Assembly (NCBI GenBank): GCA_021852275.1
Contig: JAJZNX010000196.1
Location: forward strand, 1-38,172
DNA: 38,172 nucleotides
Reading direction: 5' to 3'
Origin: Planctomycetota bacterium
GTDB lineage: Bacteria; Planctomycetota; Phycisphaerae; WQYP01
This document shows positions 10,133 to 19,166 of the stretch, in pieces (within the stretch, counting starts at the first letter, position 1; each line of letters begins with the position of its first letter). A program made the translations under genes and the position numbers. Below the pieces are notes generated by a model, which saw only the letters and a program-made list of their open reading frames with translations, was not told the DNA's origin and ran no database searches.

Positions 10133-12193
10133 TTATTCAGTCTCCACAGCCGGTTTATATTGAGCGGCGAGTTTAGCCTGAAGTTGTGGTGGAACGGCGT
10201 CATAGTGGGAAAACTCCATCACAAAACTACCTTGCCCTGCAGTAAGGCTCCGCAGTTGACTATCATACTGTGTTACCTCCGCCAGGGGTGCTGTGGCCCG
10301 GACAATCGCGATGGATGGTACGGGCAAGTCCGTATGGGTAATGCGGCCGCGGCGGGTATTAAGATCGCTGGTAATCACCCCAAGAAAACATTCGGGGCTG
10401 GTGATTTCCAGAGTAACAATTGGTTCGATAAGGGCCGGTCTGGCCTTCAAAATGGCGTCGCGCACGGCAAATTTGCCGGCAATGCGAAATGCAATGTCCT
10501 TGGAATCCACGGGATGACTTTTACCGTCATGCACAATAACCCGTAAATCCTGTACCGGATATCCAGCCAGCGGACCGTGCTCAATCGCGTCATAAACACC
10601 CTTTTCGACAGACGCGATGTACTGAGATGGAATAGCCCCGCCGAAAACCTCGTTAACGAATTCCAGGCCACTGCCGCGGTCGAGCGGTTCCACCCGCAGG
10701 TAAACCTCGCCAAACTGGCCGGCCCCGCCGCTTTGCTTTTTGTGTCGATAATGCCCCTCAGCCTTAAGGCTGATTGTTTCCCGGTAGGCAATCCGCGGAG
10801 GCTGTGTGCCCACGTCAATGCCGAAGCGATTTTTCATTTTTTCCAGCATCACCCGCACGTGCATATCGCCGAGTCCATGTACGATGATCTCATGCGTCTG
10901 CGGATCGTGGGAAACCCGAAACGTTGGATCTTCTTCCACCAGTTTAGTCAAGGCGGCAGAGAGCTTGGCCTCATCACCACGGGATTTGGGCACAATGGCC
11001 ATGGAAAACATGGGCGTGGGATATTTCGGCGGCAGGGGCTTGAATTCGTCATGAAGCGTCACGGCATGGATAATCTGATCCACCTGCAAGTCTTCGATTT
11101 TTGAAACAGCCACCATATCTCCGGCGTAGGCCACTCCCGATTCCGGATGATCGCGACCCTCCACTTTGAGCACGTGGCCGGCCTTGTGAGTCTTTTTCTG
11201 TGTGCCACAGACAAAAGCCGTATTCGATTCCAGCTTGCCGCTAAGCATACGCAGCATGGCCAGTTTCCCGACATACGGATCTGTGGTGACCTTAAATACA
11301 TGAGCAAGCAGTGGTGCATTCGGATCCGCGGGGCATTCGATAATTTCTTCGGACACAGCGCCGCCGGCAGTGATCTTTCGTAACCTCTTGGGCCGGCCGG
11401 TCACGGGTGATGGCACGTCTTCAATGAGAATGTGCAGCAAATCATCGATCCCCACTTCCTGCCGGGCGGCAGTGAAGACAATGGGCACCACGTGGCCGAT
11501 ATTCATCGCCCGGATGAAGCAACTACGCAGTTCCGCCAAATCCATGGGTTGTCCGGCGAGATAGCGTTCGAGCTGAGCATCATCGATTTCAACCGTGGAT
11601 TCCACCATTTCCCGATGAATGTCGGTAACGTTTCCGAAATCCGCACGACCGGCGGTCTGATCAAAACAGTCGATAACGTCGGTGGCATTTTTACACGGAA
11701 GATTGATGCAATGAACCTCCGGTCCGAAACTGGCCTTGACCTGTTCCACCAAGGCCGGCAGATCCACGGCCTGATCTATCTTATTAATGACGATCATGCG
11801 GGCCAACCCCATTTCGCCGGCGGCGTGATACAACCGGCGACTGTTGAATTCAATGCCGCTTTGCGCGTTGATGACGATCACCGCCGTTTCCACCGCCGGC
11901 ATGGCCGCCAGGGCTTGACCGACAAAATCGGGATAACCTGGAGTATCGATTAAGTTAATCTGATGGCCCTGATGCGTAGCGTACATGAGGACGGAATTGG
12001 TGGAGTGTTTGTGCAGTCGGGCTTCCGGCTCAAAGTCTGAAAGGGTATTGGCCTGCTCCACACTTCCCATCCGCGAGATTACACCGCAACGATGGGCAAT
12101 GGCTTCTGCCAATGTAGTCTTCCCAGCCCCGGTATGACCCAGCAGGACAATATTGCGAATTTCTTCGGGCCGATAGCTGCGAGCCTGATCCAT
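10133..12193 (-). CDS. Elongation factor G-like translational GTPase (start at MDQARSY)
   Basis: P-loop GHTGAGKTT, DTPGYPDF, NKID, EF-G domains III-V (YRETISLKAEGHYRHKKQSGGAGQFGEVYLRVEPL). Confidence 0.9.
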   Translation of the reverse strand: MDQARSYRPEEIRNIVLLGHTGAGKTTLAEAIAHRCGVISRMGSVEQANTLSDFEPEARLHKHSTNSVLMYATHQGHQINLIDTPGYPDFVGQALAAMPAVETAVIVINAQSGIEFNSRRLYHAAGEMGLARMIVINKIDQAVDLPALVEQVKASFGPEVHCINLPCKNATDVIDCFDQTAGRADFGNVTDIHREMVESTVEIDDAQLERYLAGQPMDLAELRSCFIRAMNIGHVVPIVFTAARQEVGIDDLLHILIEDVPSPVTGRPKRLRKITAGGAVSEEIIECPADPNAPLLAHVFKVTTDPYVGKLAMLRMLSGKLESNTAFVCGTQKKTHKAGHVLKVEGRDHPESGVAYAGDMVAVSKIEDLQVDQIIHAVTLHDEFKPLPPKYPTPMFSMAIVPKSRGDEAKLSAALTKLVEEDPTFRVSHDPQTHEIIVHGLGDMHVRVMLEKMKNRFGIDVGTQPPRIAYRETISLKAEGHYRHKKQSGGAGQFGEVYLRVEPLDRGSGLEFVNEVFGGAIPSQYIASVEKGVYDAIEHGPLAGYPVQDLRVIVHDGKSHPVDSKDIAFRIAGKFAVRDAILKARPALIEPIVTLEITSPECFLGVITSDLNTRRGRITHTDLPVPSIAIVRATAPLAEVTQYDSQLRSLTAGQGSFVMEFSHYDAVPPQLQAKLAAQYKPAVETE

Positions 12194-12452
12194 ACAGTTT
12201 CCCTTCAGAGTAGTTTTGCCGACCGCTGGATGAGATTGTAACAAAAGGAGCGAAAATGACCATCAGCAGTCAGAGTTGCCTCTGCGATATCAGCCGCATT
12301 GAGACCGTCGTGATAGGATTCTTTGTTTCGCGGTACAAGGTGTCAAAGGCGTAGGGTTAGTTCATCGGCGGCTAAATCCATGATCGAGAGCATCGTTAAT
12401 GTTCGCCGCAGCGATGGAGATATCGCCGGTTAGTGCTCCGCAAAATTTGAAT

Positions 12453-13577
12453 TTATTTTGTGTGGCCCTTTACTTCGTGAGTAAGGGTTTGTCGCTGGAC
12501 TTCAAGTAAAAATGAATCGGCGGCGGCTAAGGAGGGAAACTCGGGTCCGCCGACATCCAGCCATACGCCGCGTGGGCCAATAGCTGCAAGCACAGCCAGG
12601 GCGTCGTCGGGATTTTCCGCCAGAATCTGGACTGCTTTGCCGGCGCTGCGGATGCGGCGGTAAACATCCATCCAAGCACTGGCAGGTCCATGTCCGGCTC
12701 CGAAAACCCACTGAATGGCATGGAGGTTCGGCAGTTCCAAAAGCAGATCGAGGTGGCGCAGAGCCTGCGGGCCATCGAGATGAAAGATACTGCGCTCCAA
12801 GGGTTGCATTTCTACGAGAATATCGGGCAAAATCATGTTGTCGGCCACCTCATCGGAAACCATGCACCAGAAATCACAACTCGGAACATAGGCCGGTCCT
12901 TGATGGTAAGACGGAGTCCAGCAGGTGCTGCCAAAACCTGCCTGTCGGATAATGGCGTATTGTCTTTTAAACGCTGCGGCAAATCCGTGGGAGACATGGC
13001 GACCTGCCTGCCGGACCAGCTCCGGAGCATCGAGAATATCTTCACACAATGCCTGGGGATCGCGCAGCGCCGCTAAAATATCATAGTTGCCATGCAAATC
13101 CGTCATTCCGACCACAAATCGCTGGTCGCAAATATCCAGAGCATAGCGCATCATGGCTTCTATGGTTTGCCAGTAGATGTTGGAAAAATCGGGCGGCGAG
13201 TCGATAATTCTCCGCCACTCGTTTTGGTGATGGACCACCGGGGAAGACCAACTGGTGTCGGGGCCGAATTCCAGCGGGCATCCGAACAGGGTGGCGGTAA
13301 TTTCCGGGCCGAGATTGGACCAGAAGATCGGCAAGGAATCGCCGGGATAAACGCGACTGGAGATGGCTTCTATGGCCGTGTCCACTACGTATTGCACGTC
13401 CATCCAGCGGTCGCGGAGCATGGCGGGTTGCGCACGTGACGGGGGCATGGCGGCGCGGGCCGGGGCTGCAACCCGGAGGGTTACAGGCGGACGATCCAGC
13501 ACCTGGCAATTCCACCAGGCTTCAAACCGGTCGATGGTACGTCCGAAATCGGGCTTCAATTGGAGTTCACGGATCAT
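12453..13577 (-). CDS. UroD/MtaA-superfamily protein (paralog 4 of the operon)
   Basis: UroD-like TIM-barrel pattern; SIFHLDGPQALRHLDLLLELPNLHAIQWV. Confidence 0.75.
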   Translation of the reverse strand: MIRELQLKPDFGRTIDRFEAWWNCQVLDRPPVTLRVAAPARAAMPPSRAQPAMLRDRWMDVQYVVDTAIEAISSRVYPGDSLPIFWSNLGPEITATLFGCPLEFGPDTSWSSPVVHHQNEWRRIIDSPPDFSNIYWQTIEAMMRYALDICDQRFVVGMTDLHGNYDILAALRDPQALCEDILDAPELVRQAGRHVSHGFAAAFKRQYAIIRQAGFGSTCWTPSYHQGPAYVPSCDFWCMVSDEVADNMILPDILVEMQPLERSIFHLDGPQALRHLDLLLELPNLHAIQWVFGAGHGPASAWMDVYRRIRSAGKAVQILAENPDDALAVLAAIGPRGVWLDVGGPEFPSLAAADSFLLEVQRQTLTHEVKGHTK

Positions 13578-13580
13578 GGT

Positions 13581-14852
13581 TTAGTCCGATCGGAGTGCCG
13601 CAGTGGTCGCGACGGAAAAAGAGTCCTTGAAATTACCAAATTCTTTTCCAGCCTGATACATCGCTTCTATATTTTCCAGTGGCGTAAAGGGAGCCAGATT
13701 ATTGCCTTCCCGCAAGACAAATAAACCTCCCTCCAGAATGCCGGACTGCATAATACGTTGCACTTCTGTGCGAATGGCGGCGGGATTGCCGGTACGCAGC
13801 AATTCCACGTGCGGACCTCCATTGATACGGACCTTGGGACCCAATTGGTGCCGCAACTTGCCAAAGTTGACCGGGAAACCGGTATCAAAAGACCAGACAT
13901 TCAATTCGTCACGAATGGTTAAAAAATGGCGGGTGGCATCTCCGCATAGATGAATGCTTCGCCGCCCGGCGGGGCACAGAGCGTCACAAAGCCAACGATG
14001 GTGCGGCAGAACGTGCTGACGGTACATATCGGTGGAAATCAGGGCGATGCTGTCGTCGGCAAAACCAAAATCTGTGACCGTCAGCGGCATACCGGTCCGC
14101 TTTCGCCAGGCGGTCATGCGCTGAATTGTGGCTTCGGTAATGAACTCGAAGAGCCGGTACAATCGTTGTGGTTCGGTCACCATGGCGGTGCACACAAATT
14201 CGGGGCCGAAAACGTTGCAGGCCACGGTCATCACGCCGTCGGTACCCAGGCCAAAGCTCGGCGTAGTGACTTCGATAGGGATATCGCAGTAGGTCTGCCG
14301 GGCCGCAAGCTCTTGGAAGTACTGAAAATAATCCCAGCCTCTGGCCATCAGCCCTCCAAATGGATCGGGCAGGCCGCGGTCCAGGATCCGCTCCGGATGA
14401 TCCGTAAATGCCGGGGTGGTGTCCGGCACCTGGCCTTCGAGATAGATAATGGGGCAGCCAAACCAACCGGCTTCGTAGTAATTTTGAAAATCCGGTGCCA
14501 GAGACCACTTCCGGGGCAGGCCGAGCTGGGCATCCTGAAGAATGTTATGGCGCGACCAGCGTTGAAATTGCAGTTGACTGTTAAACATGATCCGAGGATT
14601 TTCGGAATATTCCTGAAAGCTCACTCCCGACGGATTCGCTTGCGAATTGAAAAGAAAATAGCGTGAATTGACACCGACCACTATGGGCGTGCGAATGGGT
14701 CGGCCTTCATTAAATGCCTGCCAGACTTGCTCTACTTCGATGTTGTGTGTGGCGAAATCCAGGTGGGCCAGGTGGTCGGTTTCCAGCGAATGTGGTTGCA
14801 TGGTGGTCTGTTCCTTTTTGTGGCTGTCGTCCGACCCAGTTCCGCAAGCCAT
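13581..14852 (-). CDS. UroD/MtaA-superfamily methyltransferase-like protein (paralog 3; start may be 14801)
   Basis: SIHLCGDATRHF (HxC) and NNLAPFTPLENIEAMY near the C terminus. Confidence 0.85.
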   Translation of the reverse strand: MACGTGSDDSHKKEQTTMQPHSLETDHLAHLDFATHNIEVEQVWQAFNEGRPIRTPIVVGVNSRYFLFNSQANPSGVSFQEYSENPRIMFNSQLQFQRWSRHNILQDAQLGLPRKWSLAPDFQNYYEAGWFGCPIIYLEGQVPDTTPAFTDHPERILDRGLPDPFGGLMARGWDYFQYFQELAARQTYCDIPIEVTTPSFGLGTDGVMTVACNVFGPEFVCTAMVTEPQRLYRLFEFITEATIQRMTAWRKRTGMPLTVTDFGFADDSIALISTDMYRQHVLPHHRWLCDALCPAGRRSIHLCGDATRHFLTIRDELNVWSFDTGFPVNFGKLRHQLGPKVRINGGPHVELLRTGNPAAIRTEVQRIMQSGILEGGLFVLREGNNLAPFTPLENIEAMYQAGKEFGNFKDSFSVATTAALRSD

Positions 14853-14855
14853 GAT

Positions 14856-15935
14856 CTATCCTGGTGCTTTCAAGGTGGCGGCTGTTTCATACATGGCAAT
14901 GACATTTTCCACGGGTGTAACCGCCTGGATATTGTGGCAAGGGGCGCAGAACCAGCGGCACGATTTGAATATCTCGGCGGTTTGGCGTACCTCCTCGGCC
15001 ACCTGCTGGGGGGTGCCGAAAGGGAGTGTCTGCTGGTTGTCTATGGCACCATGAAAGGCCACCAGATGGCCGAAGTCGCGGGCCAGGGTTTCCCGTTCCA
15101 TCCCCGGACATCGCCATTGAATGGGGTTGAGCACCTCAATACCGACTGTGTCAATGAGATCCGCAATGAATGGTTGGGCCGCGCCGTCCGTATGGTAAAA
15201 AATGTGAATGTCGAAGGATCGGGCCAGATCGGCCATGCGTTTCTGATAGGGGAGAAGGAACCGACGGTAGATTTCCAGGCTAAAGAGCGGTCCGGTCTGG
15301 CCGGCCAAATCCTCCGCGACGTAGGTCATGTCGATATGACCGTGGCCGGCCTGAAAAATGCGCCGATTGTGTTCAAAAAAGAAGGCGAACATTTTTTCCA
15401 GGGCGGCTTCGACCATGCCGGTATTAAGCAGCATGTCTTCGTAAGCCTGTTCCATACCGCGCATACCGGCGTAGATGAGGAACGGCTCGTATCCACCGGC
15501 TTGAATAATGCGGTACCCATCGTCATGCTGCAATGCCTCGGTGATGGGTGAATAATCAAAATCGTCCGGGTCCGGCCAGCGAAACGCCCGTACTTGATCG
15601 GGTGTGGTCATGGAAGCCAGCGGACCGGTGGCGAATTCATCATACGCTCCGGTTCCGTAGTCGATGCGGCGGTGCCGGTTGCCCCACATATCGGCCTGTG
15701 GATCATCCGGATGAGCCTGGAGTTTCCACCGCGGACCTACCCCGCGCGGATGGTCGATATTGAGCCGCCGCCAGAGAATTTCGTCAGTGCTTCGGTGTGG
15801 CACCTCTGTACCGATGATACCAAGCTTGGCCAGTATTTTCGCGTGGAATTCGCTCGTGGCCCAGTAGTCGGTGGGTATGCGATCGGCGGGCTGCTGGTTA
15901 AGTAACGCAAGCCAGCGTTGTCGTGGTGTCATCAT
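14856..15935 (-). CDS. UroD/MtaA-superfamily methyltransferase-like protein (paralog 2)
   Basis: MTPRQRWLALLNQQPADRIPTDYW; FYHTDGAAQPFIADLIDTVGIEVLNPIQ; CAPCHNIQAVTPVENVIAMYETA. Confidence 0.9.
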   Translation of the reverse strand: MMTPRQRWLALLNQQPADRIPTDYWATSEFHAKILAKLGIIGTEVPHRSTDEILWRRLNIDHPRGVGPRWKLQAHPDDPQADMWGNRHRRIDYGTGAYDEFATGPLASMTTPDQVRAFRWPDPDDFDYSPITEALQHDDGYRIIQAGGYEPFLIYAGMRGMEQAYEDMLLNTGMVEAALEKMFAFFFEHNRRIFQAGHGHIDMTYVAEDLAGQTGPLFSLEIYRRFLLPYQKRMADLARSFDIHIFYHTDGAAQPFIADLIDTVGIEVLNPIQWRCPGMERETLARDFGHLVAFHGAIDNQQTLPFGTPQQVAEEVRQTAEIFKSCRWFCAPCHNIQAVTPVENVIAMYETAATLKAPG

Positions 15936-15944
15936 GCGGAATCC

Positions 15945-17027
15945 TTATGCATAGTGTCCATAGTTCTTGACCATACGAATGATGGCTTGATAAGTGTGCC
16001 AGCTGACCTGAGGTGGCACACTGTGATCGCTATGGTAAATGTACCCTTTGGTAGCCATGCCGGCGGCGAATTTGACCTTTATTTCCTCTTCGATGGCGGC
16101 CAGGTCGTTGGTGGCCATTTTCATCACATCGATGTTGCCGAAGAATGCAAGCTCTCGGCCATATTTCGGGCAGAGCTTGCGAATATCCACGCCGGCTTTG
16201 GCCTCAAGAGGTTGCAGACAATCAAACCCGGCTTTGACGTATAAATCCATCACGCCGTTGATATCGCCATCAGTGTGATAGATGAATTTCATGTTGTGCG
16301 CGTGGGCCCAGTCGGCGAGTCTCTTGTGATCAGGCCAGATCAATTCCCTATACATCTCTGGTGAGCACATGGTCGCATGGTTATAGGCCATGTCGCCGTA
16401 GATCCACAGGCCGTCAGGTTGAATGCCGGTGGCCATGGCGGCATCAAAGTTACGCAAAGCCTGGTCAGTAAAGGTGCGGGAAACATCGCGAACCCATTCG
16501 GGGTCTTCCACCATGGCCATGAGCGTGATTTCATCGCCCATGAGCGACCGGGTTTCTTCAAAACTTTCGACACCGGTCAGATGGCACCAGAGCTTTTTCG
16601 AACGACCCTGCCGATAGTTCCGTTTAACCGCATCCGGATCCAGTTGCAGACCGGTATCCAGCAAAGCCGGTTTGAAGGTGCGTTCCCACACATCCCGTGA
16701 GGAGCACTCAAAGCCCAGATGTTCAGGGGTTCCGCTTTTTTCTTTCCAATAACGCACGCGTTTGCCCTGGGAATCGCGCACCACGCGGGTTTGGGCGTCT
16801 TCTTCAATAAGTGTGTCCTGGCCAGGAAAAATACAGGGCCATACCCAGCACAAGCCGTGAAAGTCGCTGCCCAGCATATCTAAAACAGTCTGGGCATCGC
16901 CGGAAAGGCCTTCATCTTTCCAGCGGGTGATTGTTTCACCCCAGAAGGATTCGTGTCGCGGCACGCGGTCGTGATCCTGCCGCGTCAAGGCCCGATTCAC
17001 ACGTTCCTGGCTGGTAAGTTGGGTCAT
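15945..17027 (-). CDS. UroD/MtaA-superfamily methyltransferase-like protein (paralog 1; start at MTQLTSQERV)
   Basis: ERVNRALTRQDHDRVPRHESFW; FIYHTDGDINGVMDLYVKAGFDCLQPLEAKAGVDI; YIYHSDHSVPPQVSW. Confidence 0.9.
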   Translation of the reverse strand: MTQLTSQERVNRALTRQDHDRVPRHESFWGETITRWKDEGLSGDAQTVLDMLGSDFHGLCWVWPCIFPGQDTLIEEDAQTRVVRDSQGKRVRYWKEKSGTPEHLGFECSSRDVWERTFKPALLDTGLQLDPDAVKRNYRQGRSKKLWCHLTGVESFEETRSLMGDEITLMAMVEDPEWVRDVSRTFTDQALRNFDAAMATGIQPDGLWIYGDMAYNHATMCSPEMYRELIWPDHKRLADWAHAHNMKFIYHTDGDINGVMDLYVKAGFDCLQPLEAKAGVDIRKLCPKYGRELAFFGNIDVMKMATNDLAAIEEEIKVKFAAGMATKGYIYHSDHSVPPQVSWHTYQAIIRMVKNYGHYA

Positions 17028-17028
17028 G

Positions 17029-18279
17029 TCAATTTCCCTTAGAAAAAACTGTTGATGCGACAATCTGTGAGGTGCCGTCGGATTTGACGACCTCTCCATT
17101 GCGGCAGATCAACTGGATCTGGCGCAAAGAATTTATATCTTTGAATGGCGAACCGGCCAGGCCGATGAAATTCGCGGTTTGTCCCACGGCCACATTTGCC
17201 GGTGGTGCATTCCACAGTTGGCGCGGCACGCTCGTGGCGGCGCTGAGCACCTGCTCTACCGTCAGCCCGGCCTGCCGCAAAAACAGCAGTTCATCAATGA
17301 GGCCCGTGCCGTGCGGCACGCCGTAGCTTCCCGCGTCGGATCCGGCGACCACGGGGACTCCCTTCGCGGCGGCCCCGGCAACGTTATGAAAATGATTCTG
17401 CAAAATGGCGTGGAGTTTATCCAGGGTGGACGGGTTCCATTTGGTGACATCGGGACGGGCGAATTGAAAATAAACCGGTGCAAAAGTGGGCACCCAGGCG
17501 GTACCCTTGTCGGCCATTTTCTTAACGATGTCAGGTTCCATGAAAAAACCATGCTCAATGGAATCGATTCCCGCTTCCACGGCAATGTTAAGCCCTTCCG
17601 GCCCGTTGCAATGGGCGTAGGTTTTCAGGCTCAGGCGGCGAGCCGTGCGCACAATCAAACGTGTTTCTTCCAGGTCAAATTGCACGGGTCCCTTGACGCA
17701 GCCATTTTCGAAATCAATGATGCCGGTCAGTAGAATTTTCAAATCGTCGGCGGTGGGGGCCAGGCTCTCAATGGTTCGTTCGATACTTTCCGCATCACGG
17801 ACCTCCAGGGCCATGAAACTTCCATAGCGACCGGTCTTGCGGATGGCCCGGCCGGGACTGCGCAACTCAGGTACTACGCCGGAGGCGTGGGTAATTTCTT
17901 CTTTCAAATGAGTGTTGATACCGTGGATATCGCCGGCGTCACGGATCAGGGTAATGCCCACGGCGAGATTAGCCGCCAAGTTGACGCGACCGGTGCCAAG
18001 CATCTGCGAGCGTCCGGCGTTGAGGTAATCCTTGCGCCGGGCTAAATCCAATTCGCTGCCGTCCAGAAACAAATGGCAGTGGGCTTCGACGAGTCCCGGC
18101 ATGACAAACGCTGTGTGCAGACGCGGCGTGGTGGCTTGGATGGCTGGAACACCATCGCCAGGTAGAAGGACGCAAATGTCACGAATAATACCGTTGGTGA
18201 GGGTAAACAAATATGGACCTGCACTGTGGTTCTGCCGCCCATCAAAATAGCTTTCCGCCTGAATCAGCAGGTTATTCAT
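17029..18279 (-). CDS. Metal-dependent amidohydrolase
   Basis: HxH (EAHCHL), KTYAHCNG, DSIEHGFF and catalytic Asp AGSDAGSYG all present; start overlaps the preceding stop by 4 bp. Confidence 0.88.
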   Translation of the reverse strand: MNNLLIQAESYFDGRQNHSAGPYLFTLTNGIIRDICVLLPGDGVPAIQATTPRLHTAFVMPGLVEAHCHLFLDGSELDLARRKDYLNAGRSQMLGTGRVNLAANLAVGITLIRDAGDIHGINTHLKEEITHASGVVPELRSPGRAIRKTGRYGSFMALEVRDAESIERTIESLAPTADDLKILLTGIIDFENGCVKGPVQFDLEETRLIVRTARRLSLKTYAHCNGPEGLNIAVEAGIDSIEHGFFMEPDIVKKMADKGTAWVPTFAPVYFQFARPDVTKWNPSTLDKLHAILQNHFHNVAGAAAKGVPVVAGSDAGSYGVPHGTGLIDELLFLRQAGLTVEQVLSAATSVPRQLWNAPPANVAVGQTANFIGLAGSPFKDINSLRQIQLICRNGEVVKSDGTSQIVASTVFSKGN

Positions 18280-19166
18280 CCCTCGTCCCTTTGGTAAAGC
18301 CGGCGAACGCGCTCCAAGGTATCAAAACCCTCCAGAGCAATGGCCTGCTGGAAGCCTTGCAGCACAAAATCATCGGGCGGCAGAATGCGGTAATCGCGGC
18401 CGGGCGTGCCTAAAACAGTGTCCAGACCGTGCGGCATGGTCAGGGTGAGAAAGGCCGATTCTATTTTTACCGGTAGCGGGCTGCCATCCACCGCAACTTT
18501 AGGCAGCATGATGCCCAGATTGGAAAGCCCCACCACCAGATGAATTCCGCGAAGGTCAGCATCAGCGCCGATGAGCCGGATGGCCTCTATAGCCCGCCGC
18601 ACCAGGCCATTGGTATCCATCGCGATCGGCGTGAGCGATACATCAACAAATAAGTCCTCAGGCCCCAAGCCATAGCCGTTCGAGAGAATGTTATGCACCA
18701 TCCGATGCACGGTGGAGGCAATCTCGGTGGGCGTTTCATTGGGCACGGGTTGGCCGTCTTCCATCCGTTCAGAGGCCATGAGCACCACTTTGGCGGCGGT
18801 TATCTTGAGTACATCGAGCATATCCCAGCGCAATTCAGAAATGGAATTGACGATAGGTTTACGGCCCTGGGCTTTGGCTGGCTGCCATGCCTTGAGGCAG
18901 ATTTCCTGTACGGCCCGGTTGGGATAATCAAAAGACAGGGGCAGATGGCTGACGGCTTGCACGGCCTGGATGACATCCACCAAAAATCCGCTGTCGCGCT
19001 CCGCCCGATCTCCAATGTTAATCGTCAGGTAATCGCAGCCTTTAGCGGTCTGGGATCGGGCCAGTTCCTGGAGGCCGGAGATATCACCACCATCAAGCAT
19101 GGCCTTGGATTTGGCGAACCCCGGATTAATGCGCTCACCGATGATTTTCAGACTGGGGATGGACAT
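18276..19166 (-). CDS. Pterin-binding methyltetrahydrofolate:corrinoid methyltransferase (AcsE/MtrH/MtvA-like)
   Basis: IIGERINPGF, DYLTINIGDRAERDSGFLVDVIQAVQ, IVNSISELRWDMLDVL, VGLSNLGIMLP: MeTr barrel signatures. Confidence 0.88.
   Translation of the reverse strand: MSIPSLKIIGERINPGFAKSKAMLDGGDISGLQELARSQTAKGCDYLTINIGDRAERDSGFLVDVIQAVQAVSHLPLSFDYPNRAVQEICLKAWQPAKAQGRKPIVNSISELRWDMLDVLKITAAKVVLMASERMEDGQPVPNETPTEIASTVHRMVHNILSNGYGLGPEDLFVDVSLTPIAMDTNGLVRRAIEAIRLIGADADLRGIHLVVGLSNLGIMLPKVAVDGSPLPVKIESAFLTLTMPHGLDTVLGTPGRDYRILPPDDFVLQGFQQAIALEGFDTLERVRRLYQRDEG

Noticed and set aside
10447-11953. Many long ORFs on alternative frames or the plus strand across the EF-G-like and methyltransferase genes
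   Set aside because: They overlap well-supported genes on the opposite strand or frame and show no recognisable domains; high-GC antisense noise.
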